Of a stretch of 64,000 bases of DNA, positions 5,680-13,123 are shown one piece after another; position 1 is the first letter of the stretch, and every line of letters begins with the position of its first letter. The translations under genes and the position numbers were made by a program. Under the pieces are notes generated by a model, which saw nothing but the letters and a program-made list of their open reading frames with translations, was not told the origin of the DNA and made no database searches. Location: IMG/VR virus record IMGVR_UViG_3300042549_005931, positions 205,134 through 269,133 of that record. The stretch is one strand, 5' to 3'. Source of the stretch: a virus.

Positions 5680-5831
5680 TGTAGTGTGACGAAATTGGCA
5701 GACGTACCCTCCTGTCTCGGGGGTGTGGAACAAGAAATAGATTGATAATATTAGGGGGTAGACCACCAGCTTGCAAGCGTCATGTTATCAGTTGAATCTC
5801 CACTTGAGTGGTTCGAATCCCTCCACTACAG
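5680..5831 (+). tRNA. tRNA-like gene, GTC anticodon, giant variable region
   Basis: Acceptor TGTAGTG/CACTACA, a Leu-like D region (ACG...CGT), anticodon arm CCCTC-CTGTCTC-GGGGG, and a T arm (GAG-T-GG/CC-CTC) with a TTCGAAT loop and one bulge. Between anticodon and T arms lie about 80 bases that nest as GTGGA/TCCAC, then TTGATAA/TTATCAG, then GAC/GTC around GCTTGCAAGC. Position 37 is T, which is unusual. A normal tRNA-Asp exists at 4868. It may be a hybrid or invaded tRNA, or a tRNA-like RNA that is not charged. Confidence 0.55.
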
Positions 5832-5833
5832 CT

Positions 5834-6679
5834 ATGAAAATATTATTTATTAACGATTTCCAAGGTGTTGATTATTTAAATGATACCATATTTCACGGTG
5901 GACGAAGTCTATTTGGTGAAAATTTTGTAGAATCAAATGATGCTTGGTACATGTATGATGATATAACACCACACACCAAAAGTTCATTATATGGTATGGG
6001 GTTTACTATTGCAGGTAAATTAAATAGGATATCTATCGACACCACTAATATTCTTGAAAAAATTAAAGATAGGTTTTTTGATTTAATAATTTATGGTTCA
6101 GTTCATAGAAATATTTCTTATTTTGATGAAGTAATCAAATCATATAAATCAAATGAAATTGTTTTTTTAGATGGTGAAGATGAAACATATTTTAATGAAA
6201 AAATAATTGGATATGGGGTTTATTTTAAAAGAGAATTAATCAAAGAAAGAGAATGTGTTTTACCAATAAGTTTTAGTATTCCAAAAGAATTGATTAATAT
6301 TAATACATGTAAAGAAAAAGTTTTAGCAATGCCTTCATCTTATGAAACGGGATATATTTTTAATAAAGAAAATGATTATTATGAAGAATATAAAAAATCA
6401 TATTTTGCATTAACAAAAAAGAAAGGCGGATGGGATTGTTTAAGACATTATGAAATATTAATGAATGGTTGTTTACCATTGTTTCATAATTTACACGAAT
6501 TACCCAAAAATATAATGATTCATTGGGATAAAAATTTGTTACAAGAATGCCTCAATCTATTTTGGGAATTCAGATTAGATGAACAAAAATACATAAATTT
6601 AAAATCTCGAGTTGTTGATAATCTCCATAATAATTTAACAACTGAAAGTATGGTTAATTATATATTATCAAAATTATGA
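5834..6679 (+). CDS. glycosyltransferase (exostosin/GT-B-like)
   Basis: The protein has 281 residues. The start is ATG 5834, right after the tRNA-like gene; the upstream ATG at 5771 lies inside that RNA and is rejected. The best motif is KKGGWDCLRHYEILMNGCLPLF near residues 198-219 (a substrate-side loop plus an EIL.GC.P strand), as seen in exostosin-like and related glycosyltransferases. The N-terminus (MKILFINDF) begins a Rossmann-like strand. It probably transfers a sugar in the cytoplasm; donor and acceptor are unknown. Confidence 0.7.
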   Translation: MKILFINDFQGVDYLNDTIFHGGRSLFGENFVESNDAWYMYDDITPHTKSSLYGMGFTIAGKLNRISIDTTNILEKIKDRFFDLIIYGSVHRNISYFDEVIKSYKSNEIVFLDGEDETYFNEKIIGYGVYFKRELIKERECVLPISFSIPKELININTCKEKVLAMPSSYETGYIFNKENDYYEEYKKSYFALTKKKGGWDCLRHYEILMNGCLPLFHNLHELPKNIMIHWDKNLLQECLNLFWEFRLDEQKYINLKSRVVDNLHNNLTTESMVNYILSKL

Positions 6680-6733
6680 TAGGACACTACAGCTAAACCA
6701 TTAAAATATTAATTGATAAAATGAAAAAATAAA

Positions 6734-7195
6734 ATGAAACAATTCAAAACCCTCCATGGTAAACCGATACCAGAGGTTGTAGAGTACATCAAGGATTACA
6801 TCTCAACAAGAGAGAATGTTCAAATTCTCATCGGTTCCGACTCACAATGTTATGCTAACACAAAGACCGTTTACGGTGTTGTTATTGCTCTTTACACTTC
6901 CGGTAAAGGTGCACATGTATTGTGTACACGTGAGACGGTTCCTATGGAGAGGAATATGAATCTTCGTTTAATGACTGAAGTTTGGAAGTCTATTGAACTT
7001 GCAGAATATCTTAGAGAAAACGGTATTCAAAAAGCCGACTTTATTGATATTGATTTAAACCCTGATAGAAAATACAAATCAAACAGTTCTTTAAGACAAG
7101 CAATTGGTTTTGTTGAGGGTATGGGTTATCAAGCAAGATGGAAACACGAAGGTGCAATTATAACATATGCCGCTAATCATTTAGTAAGATTATGA
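6734..7195 (+). CDS. YkuK/DUF458-type RNase H-like protein
   Basis: The protein has 153 residues. It begins MKQFKTLHGKPIPEVVEYIKDYI, then ILIGSDSQCYAN (residues 32-43, an RNase H-like first strand with Asp), FIDIDLNP (about 105-112) and a late GYQARWKHEGAIITYAANHLV. This matches the YkuK-like family (DUF458), proposed to have an RNase H fold. The function is unproven, perhaps RNA or R-loop processing. The next small gene overlaps its stop codon. Confidence 0.8.
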   Translation: MKQFKTLHGKPIPEVVEYIKDYISTRENVQILIGSDSQCYANTKTVYGVVIALYTSGKGAHVLCTRETVPMERNMNLRLMTEVWKSIELAEYLRENGIQKADFIDIDLNPDRKYKSNSSLRQAIGFVEGMGYQARWKHEGAIITYAANHLVRL

Positions 7196-7347
7196 GCAAG
7201 GATATGGACCGTCTTAGTGAAGACAATTACAAACAACGAAATGAATCTTATATTCAGAGACTTCGAGATGAACGTGAAGAGAAATTAAAGAAACGTTATG
7301 AAGAATTGAGAGGAACAAAACTGGAAGAAAAAAAAGAAGATAAATGA
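7192..7347 (+). CDS. small charged helical protein
   Basis: The protein has 51 residues; the ATG overlaps the stop of the upstream gene (ATGA), implying translational coupling. It is made almost entirely of Arg, Lys and Glu with a long predicted helix (YIQRLRDEREEKLKKRYEELR). No family is recognised. Confidence 0.6.
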   Translation: MSKDMDRLSEDNYKQRNESYIQRLRDEREEKLKKRYEELRGTKLEEKKEDK

Positions 7348-7394
7348 TTTCGTATTTTAAAATTTTTTATTTATATTTTTAAAAAATAAGAAAT

Positions 7395-7604
7395 ATGAAA
7401 TGTATCAAAAGTAAAGACGGTGAGATTCGTCGAGTGTCAGATGTAGATGCTGACAACAAAGTTAAAGTACATGGATGGAAGTTTGTACCGAAGTCTGAAT
7501 GGAAATTAAACGTAAGAGGTTCGGTAAATGTTAAACAAAACGCACCGAAAGAAAAGAAAGAAAAAGTAGTTAGTGAGTACAAAGAAAAAAAATCAAAAAA
7601 ATAA
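7395..7604 (+). CDS. small basic protein
   Basis: The protein has 69 residues. The first half reads MKCIKSKDGEIRRVSDVDAD and GWKFVPKSEWK, a compact globular look; the second half is a Lys/Glu-rich tail ending KKSKK. It is preceded by a TTTATATTTTT box. It may bind nucleic acid; the family is unknown. Confidence 0.65.
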   Translation: MKCIKSKDGEIRRVSDVDADNKVKVHGWKFVPKSEWKLNVRGSVNVKQNAPKEKKEKVVSEYKEKKSKK

Positions 7605-7637
7605 TTTAATATATTTTGTTTTTTAAATTTTTTTTCG

Positions 7638-7645
7638 TAAGTTTG
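7638..7645 (+). promoter_or_regulatory. host-type promoter of the large RNA
   Basis: TAAGTTTG fits the TAnnTTTG core. It sits between the previous gene and nearly 1 kb without a gene, so it most likely starts the large structured RNA near 7652. Confidence 0.6.
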
Positions 7646-7651
7646 TAAAAG

Positions 7652-8575
7652 AAATCACAACGGTGGTTTTTTAAAAGAGAAAGTTCTTTGAATTAAAGAT
7701 ATCGGCGGTCTATAGTCGTTAAATAAACTACGAAAGTAGGATAAAGTGAATCGAAAGTTATAAACGGTTTGCGGTTTCGGTAACGGAACTCGAGTAGACA
7801 AGCAAGACATCATCTGTCCTTAGTTCCGAGGGTAACACTGTAGGAAATGGATAGGTGACTTGGCAATCTGAGTTGTCAAGTTGAGGTGGGAACACTAATA
7901 AGAGTAACTTGTGGAACTTTACAAGAAATGGGACCTCCAATCTCACTATTGTGTTGTTCAATATCATGGGTACCTTAAAATCGAAAGGTATGGTGAAGTA
8001 CGAGTGGTGTCGTTATCATCCTTAATAAAACCCTACCAAGAGTTTTATTTTGAAGGTGTCCAAAAGTATGGAGGTTGGGAGACTTCAGAGAGTAGTTTAG
8101 TATTCTGTTGTTCAAAAGATAATGGAGCTGGCAGACGGGCCACTACTTTCAAGATTCGGAAACAAAAAACCCTTACAATGGTGTAAATCAAAAAAAAGGA
8201 AAAGTGCTCGTCAGTCGTTGGAAACAGGTGACTACATAGTCGTGAGATGTTCACGGCCATAGAAGACCCCAAGTCCGATATGATTTTTGAGAAAAGTTCT
8301 ATATAGTGCGGCGGTATTGTATAGAGAAGAGTAACGAGAGAGTATTCAACGACTTAAGGATTGGTTAATCTAATTGACCGTCACTGATTGGTACAGTTCA
8401 AAAGACTGTGGATAAGAGAAGAATCAATAATGTCTCTAAAGTCAATCACAAAATGGTGTAATCTCAGCCAAATTAAAAAGACATTTTTAGGTTTCTTGGA
8501 ACCATAATAATCCAAGTGGTGGAATTAACCTTAATCGGTTGGCCCTTAGGGATGGAGAAATCTATCCCTTTTTTT
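7652..8575 (+). ncRNA. candidate giant structured phage RNA (about 0.92 kb)
   Basis: The stretch has its own host-type promoter upstream, an intrinsic terminator at its end and no credible gene. It is full of local helices: CTAC-GAAA-GTAG (7728-7739), ACTTG-G-CAA...TTG-T-CAAGT (7857-7880), CTTGT/ACAAG, AATAAAAC/GTTTTATT (8024-8049), CGTGA/TCACG, ACAGT/ACTGT (8392-8408), and GGTT/AACC overlapping CTTGG/CCAAG, which suggests a pseudoknot. Longer pairings include GGAACT/AGTTCC and AGTAGT/ACTACT. Size, phage origin and proximity to tRNAs and tmRNA recall GOLLD and ROOL RNAs. I cannot confirm membership, so it may be a new class. A 91-codon frame inside lacks a start signal. Confidence 0.65.
8549..8575 (+). 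terminator. intrinsic terminator of the large RNA
   Basis: GGGATGGA pairs with TCTATCCC around a GAAA tetraloop, followed by seven T. Confidence 0.92.
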
Positions 8576-8603
8576 ATTCATTTATTTTATTTATATTTGT
8601 TTT

Positions 8604-9350
8604 ATGAGAATCGTTTGTATTTCTGACACCCATGACCTTCATCAAAAGATGACACATAAGTTACCGAAAGGTGATGTGTTAATCCATGCGGGTGATGTTA
8701 GTAATATTGGAGAACAACCCGATGTAACACGATTTATTCATTGGTTCATGAATATTGAAGGATATGATTCTAAAATATTTATTGCCGGTAATCACGACTT
8801 TGCATTTGAGAGAATTAATGAACCACACCATAAAGGTGATTTTGAATGGTTATCTAATTTAATCAATGAAGAAAATCTATCTCAATCTAATGTAACATAT
8901 TTGGAAGATAATTTCATTACCATTGAAAGTCCTGAATTCTCAAGACCAATTAAGATTTATGGTAGTCCTTGGCAACCTGAATTTTATAATTGGGCATTTA
9001 ACTTACCACGTGGTGGTGATGATATGTTTGAGAAATGGAATATGATACCCGATGATACAGATGTATTAATCACACACGGACCGGCAGAGAATGTTAGGGA
9101 CTTTGTTCCTAATGGTCAAATCGTTGGTTGTGGTATGTTAAGACATCGTATTGAAACAATTAGACCGGCATTACATGTATGTGGTCACATACATTACGCA
9201 TACGGTGTGTCTTTAGTTAATAGTATTATGTATGTGAATGCGGCAATATGTGATGAAAGATATTCACCATCAAATAAACCTATTGTCATTGACCTAAAAG
9301 AAGTTGATGGCGAGATTTTAGCTTACTTAGTAGAAGATGAATCCAATTAG
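8604..9350 (+). CDS. calcineurin-like metallophosphoesterase
   Basis: The protein has 248 residues with all metal-binding blocks: DTH (8-10), GDV (about 30-32), GNHD (about 61-64), HGP (about 156-158) and GHIH (about 196-199). Enzymes of this family cut phosphodiesters or phosphomonoesters in nucleotides, nucleic acids or proteins. The tight order and short length fit the small cytoplasmic class of 230-250 residues. The following glycosyltransferase starts 14 bases before its stop. The substrate is unknown. Confidence 0.88.
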   Translation: MRIVCISDTHDLHQKMTHKLPKGDVLIHAGDVSNIGEQPDVTRFIHWFMNIEGYDSKIFIAGNHDFAFERINEPHHKGDFEWLSNLINEENLSQSNVTYLEDNFITIESPEFSRPIKIYGSPWQPEFYNWAFNLPRGGDDMFEKWNMIPDDTDVLITHGPAENVRDFVPNGQIVGCGMLRHRIETIRPALHVCGHIHYAYGVSLVNSIMYVNAAICDERYSPSNKPIVIDLKEVDGEILAYLVEDESN

Positions 9351-10002
9351 TGTAGTTATCTCAACAAGAGAAATTGATAATGATTATTTGAAACATGTTA
9401 GTAAGGTGTTTTCACATCCTAAAACTGAAATCATTATTTACGAAAACCAAGGTGATTTTTCGTTACCTGAATTGTATAATAAGGGATTAAAGGATTCAAA
9501 AAATGAGGTTGTTGTGTTCATGCACGATGACCTCATCATTGAAACACCTAATTTAACCCCCAAAATCTTACGACTGTTCAACGATAATCCTGAGTATGGT
9601 ATAATCGGTGTTGCCGGTACTGATAATCTCCTGAGTGGAATGTGGTGGCAAGATAGAGAATCTATGCAAGGTCAAGTCGGTCATGAACATGAAGGAAGAA
9701 AACATACCAACAAATACTCCGGTACATTTGGTGAAAACTTAAAAGAAGTTGTTGTAATTGATGGTTTGTTTATGTGTATTCATAAGGAGAGAATTAAACA
9801 TAACTTCAACGAACAATTTGAAGGATTTCACTTCTACGATTTACCAATCTGTTTGGAGAATTATCTTGACGGAGTAAAAATTGGTGTAACAACCAAAATT
9901 AAATTAACACATAAGTCAATTGGTGTTACAAATAAAAAGTGGGAGAAAAATAAGTTGTTATTTGAAGCTCTATATGAGAAGAAATTACCAATTAAGATTT
10001 AA
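9337..10002 (+). CDS. glycosyltransferase, family 2-like
   Basis: The protein has 221 residues. It starts MNPISVVISTRE (the first beta strand of a GT-A fold), has NKGLKDSKNEVVVFMHDDL (about 48-66) with HDD as the metal/donor site, GVAGTDNLLSG, and DGLFMCIHKE (about 143-152), a common pattern of GT2-like transferases. It overlaps the metallophosphoesterase by 14 bases and so is co-translated with it. The sugar and acceptor cannot be read from sequence. Confidence 0.75.
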   Translation: MNPISVVISTREIDNDYLKHVSKVFSHPKTEIIIYENQGDFSLPELYNKGLKDSKNEVVVFMHDDLIIETPNLTPKILRLFNDNPEYGIIGVAGTDNLLSGMWWQDRESMQGQVGHEHEGRKHTNKYSGTFGENLKEVVVIDGLFMCIHKERIKHNFNEQFEGFHFYDLPICLENYLDGVKIGVTTKIKLTHKSIGVTNKKWEKNKLLFEALYEKKLPIKI

Positions 10003-10016
10003 CCCTAATAATCAAA

Positions 10017-10024
10017 TATTTATA
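10017..10024 (+). promoter_or_regulatory. candidate late promoter box TATTTATA
   Basis: The octamer lies 13 bases before the ATG of the next gene, in the same arrangement as at 1019 and 17497. Confidence 0.5.
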
Positions 10025-10037
10025 TATAAAAAACATT

Positions 10038-10289
10038 ATGAAAAAATTAATAGAATTTATTAAAAACCTTTTTGTTAAAGTTGATAAGATTGAACAAGAA
10101 GTAGAACAAATGGTTGAAAAAAGTAATGCTTCACCTGAAACTAAAGTTAAACTTAAAAAAGAGTTAAAGAAAATTGATGCGGTTGAAGAACAAGCTAAAG
10201 AAGCCGTTATTGACGCTGTCGAGAAAGTTGAAGTGGCAGTTGAGGTTGTAAAGAAAAAGAAACGTTATTACAGACCAAAGAAAAAATAA
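10038..10289 (+). CDS. small coiled-coil protein
   Basis: The protein has 83 residues: an amphipathic N-terminus (MKKLIEFIKNLFVKV), a long Val/Glu/Lys coiled coil (about 18-72), and a basic end (KKKKRYYRPKKK). It could associate with membrane or DNA. The family is unknown. Confidence 0.65.
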   Translation: MKKLIEFIKNLFVKVDKIEQEVEQMVEKSNASPETKVKLKKELKKIDAVEEQAKEAVIDAVEKVEVAVEVVKKKKRYYRPKKK

Positions 10290-10313
10290 ATTGGTATAGT
10301 AAAATATTTTACA

Positions 10314-10321
10314 TACATTTG
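10314..10321 (+). promoter_or_regulatory. host-type promoter of tmRNA
   Basis: TACATTTG fits TAnnTTTG and ends 14 bases before the tmRNA 5' end, giving a short leader. Confidence 0.65.
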
Positions 10322-10335
10322 TAAAACATTTACAT

Positions 10336-10737
10336 GGGGATGACCGGCATTTGACTGGCGTTTGTATTGTAAGTGGGCACGTAGTCAGACTTCATCTATG
10401 ACTTAAATAAACGGTGGAAACTTTTAGACGGCAACGTTTACAAAAACATGGAAATTGCGGGTATTCTTGCAACTTCTAACGTAGCAGTAGCCTAAGGCAA
10501 ACCTACAACGGGTCGACTGACATATAACCTAGGAACAGAAGTCTTCAAAGTGTGATACCACTCAGAGTGTCAAAGGTCTCGTTCAGAGTGCTACCTTAAG
10601 TGAACTCGACACAGTTATTGGTAACGATGTCAAAATAGGAACCAATTATTTGTCTATTGAGAACTAATAGAATAAACGTGTAGTCCATTTATTATTCGGC
10701 GGACAGGACCAGGGTTCGAATCCCTGCATCTCCACCA
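10336..10737 (+). ncRNA. ssrA: tmRNA (transfer-messenger RNA)
   Basis: The 402-base gene has 5' GGGGATG paired with 3' CATCTCC, a tRNA-like T arm (CAGGG-TTCGAAT-CCCTG) and encoded ACCA, plus the typical start GGGGATGACCGGCATTTGAC. The tag frame opens with GGC at 10430 after TTAGAC, matching the resume-site context of bacterial tmRNAs, and ends with TAA at 10493-10495. It codes for 21 residues beginning GNVYKNME and ending SNVAVA. Typical tags are about 10 residues and end in LAA, so this one is long and has an unusual end. It rescues stalled ribosomes and tags the product; the tag end may alter protease targeting. Confidence 0.93.
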
Positions 10738-10744
10738 AAACAAA

Positions 10745-10892
10745 AACCCATCATTTGATGGGTTTTTTTATATCTTTATGTTCTCAGGTCCTATAACGAC
10801 CAAAAGGTCCGAAGACCCTTTTGTCGAGATTTAAGAACACCTCCTTTTCGTTTATAAAAGTTATCGTCTAACGGCGACCAAACCAATCAGAC
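10745..10892 (-). ncRNA. candidate small structured RNA
   Basis: Read on minus, the stretch starts after a TATTTATA box and ends at the shared terminator. It holds an outer helix TGTTCT/AGAACA around an inner stem CGAC...GTCG whose tip is GTC-TTCG-GAC, a very stable C(TTCG)G tetraloop. That tetraloop exists only on the minus strand, so the RNA is probably made from that strand. There is no ATG frame. It contains AGGAGG, which could mimic a ribosome-binding site. Confidence 0.45.
10746..10769 (+). terminator. intrinsic terminator of tmRNA (bidirectional shape)
   Basis: ACCCATC pairs with GATGGGT and is followed by seven T; an A-run on the other side lets it also serve the minus strand. Confidence 0.88.
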
Positions 10893-10897
10893 TCTCT

Positions 10898-10905
10898 TAT
10901 AAATA
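10898..10905 (-). promoter_or_regulatory. candidate late promoter box TATTTATA
   Basis: The octamer reads TATTTATA on minus, just after the terminator of the upstream minus-strand gene and just before the candidate small RNA. Confidence 0.5.
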
Positions 10906-10917
10906 TCGCAAAAAAAA

Positions 10918-10940
10918 GAGTTAGACGATTTATCTAACTC
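10918..10940 (-). terminator. intrinsic terminator
   Basis: GAGTTAGA pairs with TCTAACTC around a 7-base loop; on minus it is followed by a long T-run. It ends the virion-type gene at 10961-13105. Confidence 0.88.
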
Positions 10941-10960
10941 TTTTAATGAAAAAAATTCAA

Positions 10961-13105
10961 TTATCTTTTTTGCCAAACATAACGAGCACCCTTGTCTGTG
11001 GCAGTCACATTAGAAGGGTCATATTCCATTTTATCTAAATACCTATCAAGTTTTTGTTTTTCTGACGGTTCAAGTGCCGGACCATTATATGCTGTTCTAC
11101 CAAGTACACCTGTTGCATTAAACAAACCATTCTGAACTAATGAATTATAATATGCGGCATCTGTCATACCTTCAGATGCCGATGCTCCCGACGCTGATGT
11201 ATTTGCACTTGGTATTTTAGGAAGGTCAACCGATTTCATTTGAATTGGAGTTCTTAAGTATTTAACATCAGCACCACCCTCAGTTGAAGTTGCTGTTTGT
11301 GCAACACTACCTTGTTTACAATCTGCCATTACTTTATCATATATAGCTTTAGTAATACCATTTTTTACATCATGTCCCTTTTCAATTAATTTATTACGAG
11401 TATTAGGTCCAAATTTACCATCAGATGAAAGGCCTAAACATGCTTGAATCTGTGCGATTTTTTGGTCTTTACATCCGTATGTTAATGGAGTAGTTTCAAT
11501 ATTTACATTCGAACAATCATAATATGTTCTACGAGTGGTACTTCCACCACCTCCTGAGTTTCCGTCTCCACCACCTGGTTTTCTGTCTTTGTCCCATACA
11601 ATTTTTAAATCACTTTCTTCACTTTGTTCACCAATAATGTTTACTTTTCTTGGTGATTGTTGTTGGTTAGGGTTGGTTTGTGTGGGTGTTACTGGTACAA
11701 CTTTACCACTTTCAATTTGGTCAAGTAATGCAATTAATTTTTCCTTTAATCTTACCGAACCTGGTTGAGATGTATATATCATCTTTAATGTTGTACGTAA
11801 ACTTGTATTTAAAAAATGTCCAGATTTTTCATAATAATGTAAAAAATCTTGAACTTTAGGACTAGTTGAATACTTAACTAATAAATTATATGCCTTTTGT
11901 AAATCACTTTGACTTACCGGAAAATCTAAAAAGTCAATCATATAATTAACATCCCTATCAACCTCAACGTCAGATTGCTCCATTAAGTATCTTTCATTCA
12001 ATACTCTTTTCACGATTTGACTCAGACTTTCATTTACTTGAGTTTTACCCATGTTTTCGTTTGTTTGAGCTTTACCAGCGGTACATGTCCATGTACCCAT
12101 ATCTTTATTTTGAAGATTCATTATTCTACCATTAGGATAAAATCGTAATCCACTTGGATACTTTTCAGAAGCTGGTGTAGTTACACCAACTTGTCCCGAT
12201 TTTGTTGTTGAAAGTTGTGCTTGTTTATTTTTAAGCATTGATGTTAAACAAGGACCCCAATTTGTTGGGGAAGTGTCTTCTATTGGGTTTCCATTTTCAT
12301 CAACAAGTACTACCGCAGTATCGTCAGTTGATTGATAGAAATAATAAAGTGCCGCTGCCCCTAATCCCACAGCTGTAAGTGTTGATAACATCTTATTATT
12401 TACAACTACTTTTTTAACTCTACCAGGGAATTTCATTAACCCTTCTTTAGTAGTTTTAAAAATACCTTTTACTGTTTTAATTACCACATTATTACCAAGA
12501 CCCTTGGCAATATTTGCTCCAGTACCTGTTGTTACTTTTGCATCTTTAGCAAGTAGTTTTTGGACTTGATTAATACTAATCTTATCCATACCCGAAATTG
12601 TTTTCTGAGCGTTAGCCCATTTTGACTGCATTTTACTTGCATTTTGAAATTCCTTGGTTGCCAATGATATATCTTTACTTGTGGCATTAGCATCTTTTGA
12701 TACTTTATTAATGTTACTTTTAGCGGCCTTAACATCAGCGGAGGCTAAACCTTTAGTATTTGCTGCTGTTTCAGCTATCTGTCTTTCTATACCTTCTTGT
12801 ACACTGTCCACCAATTTTTGTGCTTCGTTTTTATTAACTTTAACCAAATCATCAAACGACATTTTATGTTTTACTCTACACGCTTCTTGTGTTAATTCCT
12901 TAAGTGATTGTGCATATTCAGGAGTTTTACGGAATGAAGCTGCGGTAAATTTCTTACCACTTTTAACAACGTCATTTAATGCTTTATTTATTGCAGCTTC
13001 GGCTGCTGCACCAATTGTACTCTTAAAATTTTTACCAAATATTGAACTTATAAATTTTTGGAGAGCTCCTTCATTTAATAGTACTGATGTTTTATTGTTT
13101 TCCAT
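10961..13105 (-). CDS. large virion-type protein with membrane segment and peptidoglycan-binding-like domain
   Basis: The protein has 714 residues. It starts MENNKTSVLLNEGALQKF and has an Ala/Lys/Asn helical region (20-235), a hydrophobic segment (239-258), a second VNESLSQIVKRVLNE motif (357-371) like the N-terminal tags of the 35-46 kb genes, a Gly-rich linker (510-521) and a PG-binding-like module (545-575, IAQIQACLGLSSDGKFGPNTR). It could be an internal or tail protein that reaches the cell envelope and is cut at the LNE sites by a prohead protease. The exact role is unknown. It is followed by its own terminator and lies 18 bases after the next minus gene. Confidence 0.65.
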   Translation of the reverse strand: MENNKTSVLLNEGALQKFISSIFGKNFKSTIGAAAEAAINKALNDVVKSGKKFTAASFRKTPEYAQSLKELTQEACRVKHKMSFDDLVKVNKNEAQKLVDSVQEGIERQIAETAANTKGLASADVKAAKSNINKVSKDANATSKDISLATKEFQNASKMQSKWANAQKTISGMDKISINQVQKLLAKDAKVTTGTGANIAKGLGNNVVIKTVKGIFKTTKEGLMKFPGRVKKVVVNNKMLSTLTAVGLGAAALYYFYQSTDDTAVVLVDENGNPIEDTSPTNWGPCLTSMLKNKQAQLSTTKSGQVGVTTPASEKYPSGLRFYPNGRIMNLQNKDMGTWTCTAGKAQTNENMGKTQVNESLSQIVKRVLNERYLMEQSDVEVDRDVNYMIDFLDFPVSQSDLQKAYNLLVKYSTSPKVQDFLHYYEKSGHFLNTSLRTTLKMIYTSQPGSVRLKEKLIALLDQIESGKVVPVTPTQTNPNQQQSPRKVNIIGEQSEESDLKIVWDKDRKPGGGDGNSGGGGSTTRRTYYDCSNVNIETTPLTYGCKDQKIAQIQACLGLSSDGKFGPNTRNKLIEKGHDVKNGITKAIYDKVMADCKQGSVAQTATSTEGGADVKYLRTPIQMKSVDLPKIPSANTSASGASASEGMTDAAYYNSLVQNGLFNATGVLGRTAYNGPALEPSEKQKLDRYLDKMEYDPSNVTATDKGARYVWQKR

Positions 13106-13123
13106 GTTTATATTTTTATTTTT

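Noticed and set aside
5680-5831. Group I intron in a tRNA
   Set aside because: Only about 80 extra bases, in the variable region instead of the anticodon loop, and no P/Q/R/S core.
7911-8186. 91-codon plus frame inside the large RNA
   Set aside because: No ribosome-binding or start context, codon use unlike neighbours, and it would break the helices seen.
10341-10500. Alternative tmRNA tag frame starting one base later
   Set aside because: It gives a basic, aromatic tag ending in TAG without the small-residue end; the chosen frame follows the TTAGAC context and ends in TAA.
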